Of a DNA stretch of 34,216 nucleotides, positions 15,201 through 22,730 are shown piece after piece; the stretch's first letter is position 1, and each line of letters opens with the position of its first letter. The position numbers and the translations under genes were made by a program. The DNA is from Bacillota bacterium (GTDB lineage: Bacteria > Bacillota > Clostridia > Christensenellales > Pumilibacteraceae), in contig WRAY01000024.1 in assembly GCA_009779975.1 (NCBI GenBank), forward strand, positions 1 to 34,216. Direction: 5' to 3'. The notes under the pieces are model-generated. The model was not told where the DNA came from and did no database searches. It worked only from the letters and a program-made list of their open reading frames with translations.

Positions 15201-16634
15201 TTTATATCCCATACTATCCAGTTGCATTTTCTTATCTCTCCAGTTTTCTCTAACTTTCACAAATAGTTTGAGGTAGACTTTTGTTTGGAGAAGTTTTTCG
15301 ATTGACTTTCTGGCACTTGTGCCGATTTCTTTCAGTTTTTCGCCTTTTTTTCCTATAACGATTTTTTTGTGGGATTCTCTTTCAATAACTATGTCGATTT
15401 CAATACGGGTGAGATTTCCCTCTCTTTCAAATGATATGACATCGGTTGCAATGCCATGAGGGATTTCTTCTTGCAAAAACAATAGTGCTTTTTCACGGAC
15501 AATTTCACCGACCATGAAGTTTAAAGGTTTGTCGCTGAGTTGCTCCTCGTCATAATAGAGTGCTTCATCTTTAAGATGAGAGGCTATAAAAGAGCGAAGT
15601 TTATCGATGTTAGTGCCTTTCAAGGCGGATACAGGGATTATTTCTTGAACAATTTTGCGGTGATTGGCGGTTGGTGATTGGCGGTTGGTGATTGATGATA
15701 AATTAATTTTGTCAGTATCTCCGCTCTCAGAAGTTAGCGGTGCTAATCTTTCCAGCGTCGGATAGACTTTGCTAAAGCCCGCAAGGTCTACTTTGTTTAG
15801 GGCAATATAGACAGGCACACCTTTTTTGGTAAATTTTTCGATTAGTTCAAATTCTTCTTTCGACACATTTTTTTGCCCGTCAAGAACAATAACAACAACA
15901 TCAACAGCACTTGTTCCCTCTTTTATTTCCTTTTCCATGTGTTGTCCCAATCTGTTTTTTGCTTTCAAAATGCCGGGAGTATCAATGAATATCATTTGGT
16001 ATTCGTCATTTGTCAAAATGCCGAGTATTTTATCACGAGTTGTTTGAGGGCGAGGAGATGTGATTGAAACTTTATCACCGATTAGAGCATTCATAAGGCT
16101 CGATTTTCCGACATTAGGTTTTCCGATTATTGCTACAAAACCTGATTTTCTAGTGGTTGGCAACTGATGATTAGCGGTTGGTGATTGGTGATGTTTTAAG
16201 ATTTTTTCTTCTTTTTCTCTCATTGCCTTCTTGCTCTCTTCATCATCATGAGTATGCCCCAATAAATGCAGAAGTCCGTGAACGAAAAGATATGATCGTT
16301 CTCTTTCAATAGAATGCCCATATTCTTTGGCTTGTTCTATGGCTTTTTCTTCGCAGATGACTATACTTCCGATGTTAACAGAACCTAGTTCTTCATCATA
16401 TTCAAAAGGATAGTTTTCTTTTGTCAACGGCTTTAGGCATGAAAGCGACGGAAAACTAAGAACATCCGTCACTTCGTTTTTACCTCGTGATGATGTGTTT
16501 AATTCTTTCATTTCATCTGGACACACGAAAATCAATTCAAGATAACCCTTGCCATTAATATTAAGACAAGAGCAGGTTTCTTTCACCAATTCATTAAAAA
16601 ATTCAATATCCTTTTCAGTTTCTACTGTTAACAT
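15198..16634 (-). CDS. ybeY-era: YbeY-Era fusion: rRNA maturation endonuclease joined to GTPase Era
   Basis: The 478-residue frame contains two normally separate ribosome-assembly proteins. YbeY (about 1-147) has the zinc motif HGLLHLLGHTHD (H119, H123, H129) and SRGKNEVTDVLSFP. Era (about 163-478) has GKPNVGKSS (171-179), DTPG (218-221), NKVD (280-283), SAL (336-338) and a C-terminal KH domain with EREGNLTRIEIDIVIERESHKKIVIGKKG. The joint (148-161, HHQSPTANHQLPTT) is translated 7-bp repeat DNA. A second repeat insert lies at about 301-327 between NKVD and SAL. No ATG or ribosome site for a separate Era is seen at the joint. It follows pgpH, as ybeY does in most Bacillota. The joint repeat may have abolished the ybeY stop. 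Confidence 0.92.
   Translation of the reverse strand: MLTVETEKDIEFFNELVKETCSCLNINGKGYLELIFVCPDEMKELNTSSRGKNEVTDVLSFPSLSCLKPLTKENYPFEYDEELGSVNIGSIVICEEKAIEQAKEYGHSIERERSYLFVHGLLHLLGHTHDDEESKKAMREKEEKILKHHQSPTANHQLPTTRKSGFVAIIGKPNVGKSSLMNALIGDKVSITSPRPQTTRDKILGILTNDEYQMIFIDTPGILKAKNRLGQHMEKEIKEGTSAVDVVVIVLDGQKNVSKEEFELIEKFTKKGVPVYIALNKVDLAGFSKVYPTLERLAPLTSESGDTDKINLSSITNRQSPTANHRKIVQEIIPVSALKGTNIDKLRSFIASHLKDEALYYDEEQLSDKPLNFMVGEIVREKALLFLQEEIPHGIATDVISFEREGNLTRIEIDIVIERESHKKIVIGKKGEKLKEIGTSARKSIEKLLQTKVYLKLFVKVRENWRDKKMQLDSMGYK
15657..15714. repeat. Heptamer array with AT core inside the Era part
   Basis: On the plus strand GGTGATT and GGCGGTT alternate for five units, followed by GATGATAAATTAATTTTGTC. 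The coding strand reads DKINLSSITNRQSPTANHRK. The core is nearly identical to those at 1425-1440 and 20751-20769. Confidence 0.9.
16151..16193. repeat. Heptamer array at the YbeY/Era joint
   Basis: Six units on the plus strand read TAGTGGT, TGGCAAC, TGATGAT, TAGCGGT, TGGTGAT and TGGTGAT. The coding strand gives HHQSPTANHQLPTT between the two protein domains. Confidence 0.85.
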
Positions 16635-16642
16635 TTTTTCTC

Positions 16643-16693
16643 AATGCATAATGAAAAATAAAATTAATTTAAAATCATTATGCAACATGCGAA
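16643..16693. repeat. Inverted heptamer element after pgpH
   Basis: TGCATAATGA (16645-16654) and TCATTATGCA (16675-16684) are perfect inverted arms around an AAATTAATTT core. The element ends one base before the pgpH stop codon (16694-16696). Confidence 0.8.
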
Positions 16694-18112
16694 TTATTTA
16701 TATTTCAACCTCTTGTGATATAATCCGCCGAAAACATTTATTATAGTGTGTTTGATGATGTTCAACTCTTTTAGAGATATATCGCAGTTATCAAATTGTT
16801 TTTGGACAATTCTTTCACTTATGAGGTCACTTAGAAGTTTGTCAACATTTTCGGCATCAGGACTAGTCATGCTTCTGATTGCCGCTTCCGCCGCATCGCA
16901 AATCATAATAATTGCGTTGATTTTTGTTGTCGGGGTTTTTCCTTTGTAGGAATACTCACTAATATCAACATCGCTGTCTGTGAAACTTTTTGCCTTGTTG
17001 TAGAAAACCGGTATGGGCAATGTTCCGTGATGTTCAACTGTCACTTCTCTGACCTCTCTTGGTATGCGATGTTTGTCACATAATTTCAGCCCTTCAACAG
17101 TGTGCGAGCGGATTATTTCAGCCGATACTTCAGGCAGCAAATCATCATGGGGGTTAGTGTCGCCTTGATTTTCTTTATAGTAGACGGCATTCGCTAGTTT
17201 TCCGACATCGTGATAATAAGCGCACGCTCTTGCCAGATATGGATTTTCACCGATATTCGACGCACAAATTTCTGCAAAGTTAGCAACTGTCAAAGCGTGA
17301 TTATAAGTCCCCGGGGTTTCTTCCCTCATTCTTTTGATTAAAGGATGATTGTGGTCTGTGATTTCAACAAGGCGGGAGTTTGTGATAAGGTTAAAAATCA
17401 TTTCAAATAGCGGCTGCGTCAGCATTCCGATAATTATCGGCGAATATGCACCAATCGCCGCTATCCAAAATACATAAATGTTTGGATAAGGTGCAAATGA
17501 ATAGTGCAAGGCGATGAGGGTGAAATACGCCGCCGTTGCAATCGCAAAGCCTTTTGCAAGATAGTGAACTCTGCGAACATCGACTGAAATGGTGTAGGCA
17601 GCGATTGAACCAAGAGCAGTGCCTACCAGAAACATTGATAAAACAGCATAGATATTGATAACATCAGCCCCTTGCAGATATTGAGATAAAAGAACAAACA
17701 CAACTAAGAAGTTGGTGAAAAGATTTGAGATGAAAGCAACTCGGCGACGAACTAAAGGCGCAACAATAAAAGCAGTCAAATACATCGGCATAAGGAACAA
17801 ATTTATGTGACTTAAAAATATATTAACAATAAAAACAACAACAATCGCCGTGCAGGTGGCATAAAGAACTTTTGGGCTTGTGAAAAGCACTCGTCTTGTG
17901 TGAAGAAGATAAGTCAAAAGCGCCCCCATGAACAAAAGAATACCGATAGCAACCATCAAATATGCATACCAGTTTTGAAAATAATAATCATCCAATATGC
18001 CAAGTCTTAAATTAGCCGCAACAATCACAACAATTGCAGAGACACTAAAAAATGCCGCCACCTTTGCAATTTGCCCTTTTTCTAATACAATTTTTCCTTT
18101 TGTCGTTTTCAT
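16694..18112 (-). CDS. pgpH: PgpH-like membrane HD-domain phosphohydrolase, lacking the outer domain
   Basis: PgpH hydrolyses the second messenger c-di-AMP in Bacillota. This 472-residue copy has seven or so hydrophobic helices (about residues 15-245), then an HD domain with HPLIKRMREETPGTYNHALTVANF, the metal-binding YYHDVGKL and VEHHGTLP, and MICDAAEAAIRSM. Usual PgpH proteins are about 700 residues, with a large extracellular 7TM-HDED domain before the helices. Here the first helix comes at residue 15, so that domain is missing. The start at 18112 has no clear ribosome site. A promoter at 18163-18191 gives a leader of about 44 nt. It probably leads a pgpH, ybeY-era, yqzL, recO operon. Confidence 0.88.
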   Translation of the reverse strand: MKTTKGKIVLEKGQIAKVAAFFSVSAIVVIVAANLRLGILDDYYFQNWYAYLMVAIGILLFMGALLTYLLHTRRVLFTSPKVLYATCTAIVVVFIVNIFLSHINLFLMPMYLTAFIVAPLVRRRVAFISNLFTNFLVVFVLLSQYLQGADVINIYAVLSMFLVGTALGSIAAYTISVDVRRVHYLAKGFAIATAAYFTLIALHYSFAPYPNIYVFWIAAIGAYSPIIIGMLTQPLFEMIFNLITNSRLVEITDHNHPLIKRMREETPGTYNHALTVANFAEICASNIGENPYLARACAYYHDVGKLANAVYYKENQGDTNPHDDLLPEVSAEIIRSHTVEGLKLCDKHRIPREVREVTVEHHGTLPIPVFYNKAKSFTDSDVDISEYSYKGKTPTTKINAIIMICDAAEAAIRSMTSPDAENVDKLLSDLISERIVQKQFDNCDISLKELNIIKHTIINVFGGLYHKRLKYK

Positions 18113-18162
18113 TATATCAATTCATAGCGTGTAAACTCACAATGCCTAATCGCTGTCATTCC

Positions 18163-18191
18163 ATATTACCACAAAAACAAATAAGTGTCAA
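18163..18191 (-). promoter_or_regulatory. Promoter upstream of pgpH
   Basis: On the minus strand TTGACA (18191-18186) and TAATAT (18168-18163) are 17 bp apart. It lies in the gap after the restriction gene, so the pgpH operon can be read without the R-M genes. Confidence 0.75.
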
Positions 18192-18238
18192 CTCAAAAAT
18201 ACGGACAAAAAAATAAGCAGTGAAGAGATATCATTCTT

Positions 18239-18994
18239 TTATTTTTTTATGCATTCGATGATTTTTTGAATGTCATGATTGTGGGCTTGAGACAAAGTTC
18301 CAAATAGTTTAAATATTTCAATAAAAACATTGATATTATTTTTGTCTATGGTTAGAGTTCCCAATTCTTTTGTTTTTGCTGTTCTTCCAATATAACTTGA
18401 GCCATTGTCTAATTCTGTTATCGGGAAACACAGATAAAGCATTGGCATAATGCCTCTTGCCCGTTGTTTTTCTTTTATTATAATTTCAGACATTATTTCA
18501 AAATTCCCAACTTTATAGACAAGCAACGGATACATCACTCTCGTGAACAAAAAGTCAAATCCATTAATTTTTTTGTCCTCAAACTCTTGTCGAAGAATTT
18601 TTAAATCCTTATGGTTTTCAATAAAGTCCTCTTCTTGAATTCCTTTAATATAATCTTCAAATTCACTTAAATCACCTTCGCTAATTATTTTCCAATCATA
18701 AAACAATTTTATGTATTCAGACAGTTCATACAAGGCTTTTTCAAGACCATTTGCCCCAATAAATCTTTTGTCGTGAAATCTTGTCAAAAGCAATTTATCG
18801 TGGTCTTTGGTTATAACATCATAGCCAATTTGCCATTCAATATAACATGCATTAGAAAATGTCTCGGTTTTTGTTGCAACAGGAATTCCATAAGCATTAA
18901 GCATTGGTCTTTTTTTGATTCTGACTTTTTCAGCACCTTTTGTTAGCGGAATGCTCACCTCAATTTTTTCGTTTTCAATAATTCTTTTAATCAA
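18239..18994 (-). CDS. Probable restriction enzyme, R.PabI-like (GTAC) restriction glycosylase candidate
   Basis: The 251-residue protein follows a DNA methyltransferase and overlaps it by 8 nt, the classic layout of a type II restriction partner. It starts at TTG 18994 with AGGAGG 8 nt upstream. I see no PD-(D/E)XK motif. Instead, EWQIGY (E53, Y58) and AHNHD (H238, D241) reproduce the spacing of E63/Y68 and H211/D214, active-site residues I recall for R.PabI. Basic residues R25 and R29 and the KEKQRAR stretch (174-180) could match PabI R32 and K154. PabI enzymes recognise GTAC and excise adenine rather than cutting the backbone directly. The near absence of GTAC in this window supports that specificity. 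The family call is inference; a restriction role is more secure. Confidence 0.6.
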   Translation of the reverse strand: MIKRIIENEKIEVSIPLTKGAEKVRIKKRPMLNAYGIPVATKTETFSNACYIEWQIGYDVITKDHDKLLLTRFHDKRFIGANGLEKALYELSEYIKLFYDWKIISEGDLSEFEDYIKGIQEEDFIENHKDLKILRQEFEDKKINGFDFLFTRVMYPLLVYKVGNFEIMSEIIIKEKQRARGIMPMLYLCFPITELDNGSSYIGRTAKTKELGTLTIDKNNINVFIEIFKLFGTLSQAHNHDIQKIIECIKK

Positions 18995-20702
18995 TATAAT
19001 CCCCTCCTAGTAATTTCTTGAAATATTCATCAATTATTGTTTTATCACATTTGTCCTCTTTTATCCAAGTTTTTAAGTGAGGATGTTTTTCAGCGCTTCG
19101 TGCCATGAAATGAGTTTTGATTTTTTCAAACTCTTCCAAATCAATAAAAACATCTAAATTACCCAAATAAAACGGAATATGTTTCACATAGTCTTTAAAA
19201 ACATCGACATAACAATAAAACGGCAATTTTTCAATGTCAATTAGCACTGCATTTGCACATACCTCCTTTATGAATGTTTTGTTTCGCCTTAGTGCGTTTA
19301 TATCCCTCATTGTCCAAAACAAAGGAGCCTTTAGTATGTCGGGAAATATTTTGGGAGGATATTTATTTATTAACTCTCCAATAAATTTTTTATTAAGATT
19401 AAACGATTTTCCGCAAGGCAAATACCATTTCCTTTCCATTATGCTTGAATAAGTTGTTGCCCCCCCTCTTTTGTAGAGGGCGATAATAATAGGAAACCCT
19501 GTCAATCGTGAGGTTTGAGAGAACTCTTGACTATTAATAATAACACTATCAACTATGGAGTAATGCTTAAAAAACTTCTCCAAAAGTTTGAAGTTTGCTT
19601 TTTTTATCAAATAAGAAAACGGATGAAGAATTGCAACAAAGTCTGCTTTAAATTTGTCATAAGACAACATAAATGAAATACCGTAGTCTCGAGTTTTGAG
19701 GTCTTCATCAATTGTGAATTCATTTTTATTAGAGGTTTTTATTTCATTCTTTACATGCGATGTCACATCATTATAGGGCGGATTGCCAATTACTATTATC
19801 TTATCATCTTCACTTAAATTATATTTTTCTCTCGAAGTATTGCAAAGTGCATTTTTAACAAAAAACTCCGCCTCTTGTTTTATTTTTCCCCTTGCAATTT
19901 CAACTGCTTTCTCGTCAATATCCGACAATATTCGTCTTTTAACTTTTATATCATTGCCATAAAACATTGAACCATAGCCACATGAGGTGTCAATAAGAGT
20001 TGCTTTTTCATAGTCAGGTACATTTTTTTTGATTAGTTCAATGAGGTATGAAACGAATTTGTGAGGCGTGTAATAGCAACCGGAGTTTGCCATTTGTGAA
20101 AATGTCAAATGCTTTTGTTCATTTTGAGTTAAGTTTTTTATTGTCTCGACTAAGATTTTGTGTTCGATTTTGAGGACTTTTTTTGCGAGTGTTTCGGGGG
20201 TATCGGATTTTTCAACTTTGACTTTTTCTTGAGACAGGATTTTGCCTGTGTCTATTCCCTCATCGACTAGATGAACTGTTGCTCCGCTGTATTTTTCACC
20301 TGCTTCTATAACTGCCTTGTGGACATTCATTCCAAAAAAGCCGTGTCCTCCGAACTTTGGAAGAAGTGAGGGATGAACATTGATTATTTTACCGGAGTAT
20401 TTTCTAATAATTTGGGAACTCAAAATTCCAAGATATCCGGCAAGAACGATTAGGTCAGTTTTATTCTTTTCCAGTATAGTGAGCATATGTTCATCTCTCA
20501 TTTCCGGTGATGAAAAGTCTGATTTTGAAGAGATATATGTCGATATGTTGAACTGTTTCGCTTTTTCAATTGCGAGTGCGGTGTGATTTGAACTGATGAC
20601 ACAACCAACTTTGCCCGCAATGTGACCATTTTTGCACGCTTCAATTACTGCCATCATATTTGAGCCTGAGCCTGATACTAGGATCGCTATTCTTTTCATC
20701 AT
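18987..20702 (-). CDS. purN: PurN fused to an N6-adenine DNA methyltransferase
   Basis: Residues 1-192 are GAR formyltransferase, the third step of IMP synthesis: ILVSGSGSNMMAVIEA, catalytic INVHPSLLPKF (N108, H110) and VDEGIDTGKIL (D151). Without a stop the frame runs into a DNA methyltransferase (about 200-571). That part has motif X (YYTPHKF, 211-217), the AdoMet motif I (IDTSCGYGSMF, 237-247) and the catalytic NPPY (307-310), in the order of alpha/gamma N6-adenine enzymes. The internal ATG before ANSGCYYTP has no ribosome site, so a true fusion is likely. The restriction partner follows at once. Start: MMKR, with GGAAAGGA just upstream. This ties DNA protection to a purine gene. A sequencing error removing a stop is the main alternative. 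Confidence 0.88.
   Translation of the reverse strand: MMKRIAILVSGSGSNMMAVIEACKNGHIAGKVGCVISSNHTALAIEKAKQFNISTYISSKSDFSSPEMRDEHMLTILEKNKTDLIVLAGYLGILSSQIIRKYSGKIINVHPSLLPKFGGHGFFGMNVHKAVIEAGEKYSGATVHLVDEGIDTGKILSQEKVKVEKSDTPETLAKKVLKIEHKILVETIKNLTQNEQKHLTFSQMANSGCYYTPHKFVSYLIELIKKNVPDYEKATLIDTSCGYGSMFYGNDIKVKRRILSDIDEKAVEIARGKIKQEAEFFVKNALCNTSREKYNLSEDDKIIVIGNPPYNDVTSHVKNEIKTSNKNEFTIDEDLKTRDYGISFMLSYDKFKADFVAILHPFSYLIKKANFKLLEKFFKHYSIVDSVIINSQEFSQTSRLTGFPIIIALYKRGGATTYSSIMERKWYLPCGKSFNLNKKFIGELINKYPPKIFPDILKAPLFWTMRDINALRRNKTFIKEVCANAVLIDIEKLPFYCYVDVFKDYVKHIPFYLGNLDVFIDLEEFEKIKTHFMARSAEKHPHLKTWIKEDKCDKTIIDEYFKKLLGGDYID
19003..19008 (-). promoter_or_regulatory. Ribosome site deciding the TTG start of the restriction gene
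   Basis: AGGAGG on the minus strand lies 8 nt before TTG 18994, inside the last codons of the methyltransferase. The 8-nt overlap of stop and start suggests the enzyme is made only after its methyltransferase is translated. Confidence 0.75.
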
Positions 20703-20715
20703 TCCTTTCCATTAA

Positions 20716-20801
20716 AAATGACAAATTAGAGTGGACAAAGGACAAATACGGTCAAATTAATTTATCATCATTTGTCCTTTGTCCACTCTAATTTGTCATT
20801 T
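20716..20801. repeat. Perfect 32-bp inverted heptamer element between purM and purN
   Basis: The arms 20716-20747 and 20770-20801 are perfect inverted repeats. The right arm reads ATTTGTC, CTTTGTC, CACTCTA, ATTTGTC. The 22-nt loop contains GTCAAATTAATTTATCATC, the reverse of the core found inside ygiQ and era. The element ends 6 bp before the purM stop codon. Confidence 0.95.
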
Positions 20802-20806
20802 GAAAT

Positions 20807-21835
20807 TTACTCTTTAAACCCTATACGGCAATCCGCCAAACAAGTATCTTTCTTGTTTAACACTTCGCCAAGAAAATAGGCTTTCTCGCCGAGTTTGTTT
20901 GCTTTTGCTATTACTTTTTCAGCATCTTTCGCATTAACACAGAGAACCATTCCTGTTCCCATGTTAAAAGTGTTGTATAATCCTCTTGTGTCGAGGCTTG
21001 TTCTTTGAGTAAGCAATTTGAAGAGTTTTGGGACTTCATAGTTGATTAAATCGATTTTTGCACATAGTCCGTCGGGCAGTATTCGAGGTATATTTTCAAT
21101 GAAGCCTCCCCCTGTTATGTGTGATATACCTTTGATTTCAAACTCATTTATTAGAGCGAGAATAGTTTTGACATATATTTTTGTTGGTGTCAATAACTCT
21201 TTTCCTAATTCCCCTTTCAACTCTTCTTCGCTCACAACCTTTCTCACTAATGAGAAACCATTTGAGTGAACGCCTGACGAGGCTAAGCCGATGAGAACAT
21301 CTCCCGCCACAATATTTTTCCCTGTTATTAATTTGTCTTTATCCGCTATTCCAACGCAAAATCCGGCAAGGTCATACTCACCGTTTTCATAAAAGCCCGG
21401 CATTTCGGCAGTTTCTCCGCCTAATAATGCACAGTTTGCTTGTTTGCAACCGTCTGCAATTCCGCCGACAACCTCCGCCATACTCTCAGGCTGAAGTTTT
21501 CCGCACGCAAAATAATCCAAAAAGAATAGTGGTTTTGCGCCTTGGCAAACAACATCGTTAACGCTCATTGCAACAAGGTCAATGCCGACTGTGTCGTGTT
21601 TGTTTTGCATAAATGCCAAACGCAACTTTGTTCCGACTCCGTCAGTACCGCTAACTAAAACAGGATTTTTAAAGTTGAAGTTTGCAATTGAATAAAGTCC
21701 GCCGAAACTTCCGATATCGCCTAAGACATTTTCATCAAAAGTAGCCCTTACCTTTTTTTTAATAAGGTCAACCGCTTTGTAGCCCGCCTCAACATCAACG
21801 CCTGCATCTTTATAACTAATTGGTTTCTTTTCCAT
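20807..21835 (-). CDS. purM: Phosphoribosylformylglycinamidine cyclo-ligase (AIR synthetase)
   Basis: PurM closes the imidazole ring of FGAM with ATP to give AIR, the fifth step of IMP synthesis. The 342 residues are the normal length. Signatures are SYKDAGVDVEAGYKAV, LVSGTDGVGTKLRLAF, GIDLVAMSVNDVVCQGAKPLFFLDY, GGETAEMPGFY, SSGVHSNGFSLVRKV and ITGGGFIENIPRILP. It leads a purM, purN-methyltransferase, restriction-gene group. No ribosome site is visible. The promoter at 21845-21873 would start the RNA about 3 nt before the ATG. Confidence 0.97.
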   Translation of the reverse strand: MEKKPISYKDAGVDVEAGYKAVDLIKKKVRATFDENVLGDIGSFGGLYSIANFNFKNPVLVSGTDGVGTKLRLAFMQNKHDTVGIDLVAMSVNDVVCQGAKPLFFLDYFACGKLQPESMAEVVGGIADGCKQANCALLGGETAEMPGFYENGEYDLAGFCVGIADKDKLITGKNIVAGDVLIGLASSGVHSNGFSLVRKVVSEEELKGELGKELLTPTKIYVKTILALINEFEIKGISHITGGGFIENIPRILPDGLCAKIDLINYEVPKLFKLLTQRTSLDTRGLYNTFNMGTGMVLCVNAKDAEKVIAKANKLGEKAYFLGEVLNKKDTCLADCRIGFKE

Positions 21836-21844
21836 AACAACTAT

Positions 21845-21873
21845 ACTCTATACCCATCAAAAACATTTGTCAA
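21845..21873 (-). promoter_or_regulatory. purM promoter, near-leaderless
   Basis: On the minus strand TTGACA (21873-21868) and TAGAGT (21850-21845) are 17 bp apart, giving a start near 21838, three bases before the ATG. A better-looking TATAGT at 21845-21840 has 22-bp spacing, so the -10 assignment is not certain. Confidence 0.55.
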
Positions 21874-21939
21874 GTGTTTTCAGCACTCTTATTTGTGTGT
21901 TAACTTTTAAAATTTATTAAAAGTTACAGTTTATAACTC

Positions 21940-21968
21940 TTGACAAGGATTTTTTTATGTGATATATT
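21940..21968 (+). promoter_or_regulatory. Promoter of the LOG family gene
   Basis: TTGACA (21940-21945) and TATATT (21963-21968) are 17 bp apart. The RNA would carry a short leader with AGGAGG (21981-21986), 6 nt before the ATG, unlike the leaderless neighbours. Confidence 0.82.
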
Positions 21969-21992
21969 GGGGGTGTCATAAGGAGGTTATAA

Positions 21993-22730
21993 ATGACAGA
22001 TTTTGAAAAGTTATTTGACAGGAAGTTTTTTGAGGGGAATGAGAGGGCTGTTCGTATTTTTGAGGAGTTTATTAAGACAAAAAATAAACTTGAAGAAGAG
22101 TTTATCAAGAACACAATTGTTATGTTTGGTTCGGCAAGAATTCGGCATAATTCTGAGAACAAACTGGCAAAGCCATATTATGATGCGGCGTATGAGTTGG
22201 CAAAAAGGCTTGCTGTGTGGTCGAAGGAGACATTTAAGGATTGTCATCCGAGAGACAAATTTTATGTTTGCACAGGCGGCGGCGGCGGAATAATGGAGGC
22301 TGCAAATAAGGGTGCGGCGGCGGCGGGCGAGAGAACTGTCGGATTTGGCATTACTCTTCCTTTTGAAGAAACTGCCAATCCGTATATTCCGAATGAGTTG
22401 GATTTTCACTTTCACTACTTTTTTATTCGTAAATTTTATTTTGCGTTTTTGGCAAAAGCGTTTGTTATATTTCCCGGAGGCTTCGGCACTCTGGACGAAT
22501 TGTTTGAGATTTTGACTTTGGCACAAACTCACAAAATGCAAAAAACTCCGCCTTTTGTTATTTTCGGCAAAAAATTCTTTGAAAAGGTTTTGAATTTTGA
22601 TATGTTACTAGAACATGGGTTCATTTCAAAGAGCGACAAGGATTTGTTTATTTTGACAGATTGTTTGGATGAGGCGTTTGAGCATATCACAAAGAATATC
22701 GGAACTAATAAGCAGTTTGTTGATTTTTAG
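21993..22730 (+). CDS. LOG family protein (nucleotide 5'-monophosphate phosphoribohydrolase-like)
   Basis: The 245-residue protein has the LOG/TIGR00730 fold. It shows NTIVMFGSARI, the glycine-rich VCTGGGGGIMEAANKGAAAAG (around residues 89-109), and the signature FPGGFGTLDELFEILTLAQ with the catalytic Glu. Members cut the base-ribose bond of nucleoside monophosphates such as AMP or cytokinin ribotides; PpnN is a bacterial relative. AGGAGG lies 6 nt before the ATG. It is divergent from purM, across a 157-bp gap with promoters both ways. A link to nucleotide salvage is plausible but only inferred from family and place. Confidence 0.9.
   Translation: MTDFEKLFDRKFFEGNERAVRIFEEFIKTKNKLEEEFIKNTIVMFGSARIRHNSENKLAKPYYDAAYELAKRLAVWSKETFKDCHPRDKFYVCTGGGGGIMEAANKGAAAAGERTVGFGITLPFEETANPYIPNELDFHFHYFFIRKFYFAFLAKAFVIFPGGFGTLDELFEILTLAQTHKMQKTPPFVIFGKKFFEKVLNFDMLLEHGFISKSDKDLFILTDCLDEAFEHITKNIGTNKQFVDF

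Noticed and set aside
16100-16150. Separate start for era after the repeat linker
   Set aside because: The Era domain begins RKSGFVAIIGKPNVG with no ATG, GTG or TTG start and no ribosome site nearby.
21836-21992. Purine or folate riboswitch controlling purM
   Set aside because: The predicted purM leader is about 3 nt, and the purH leader about 2 nt, so there is no room for an aptamer.
22011-22541. 176-residue minus-strand frame inside the LOG gene
   Set aside because: It is the antisense of a clearly conserved gene and has no ribosome site, promoter or recognisable domain.
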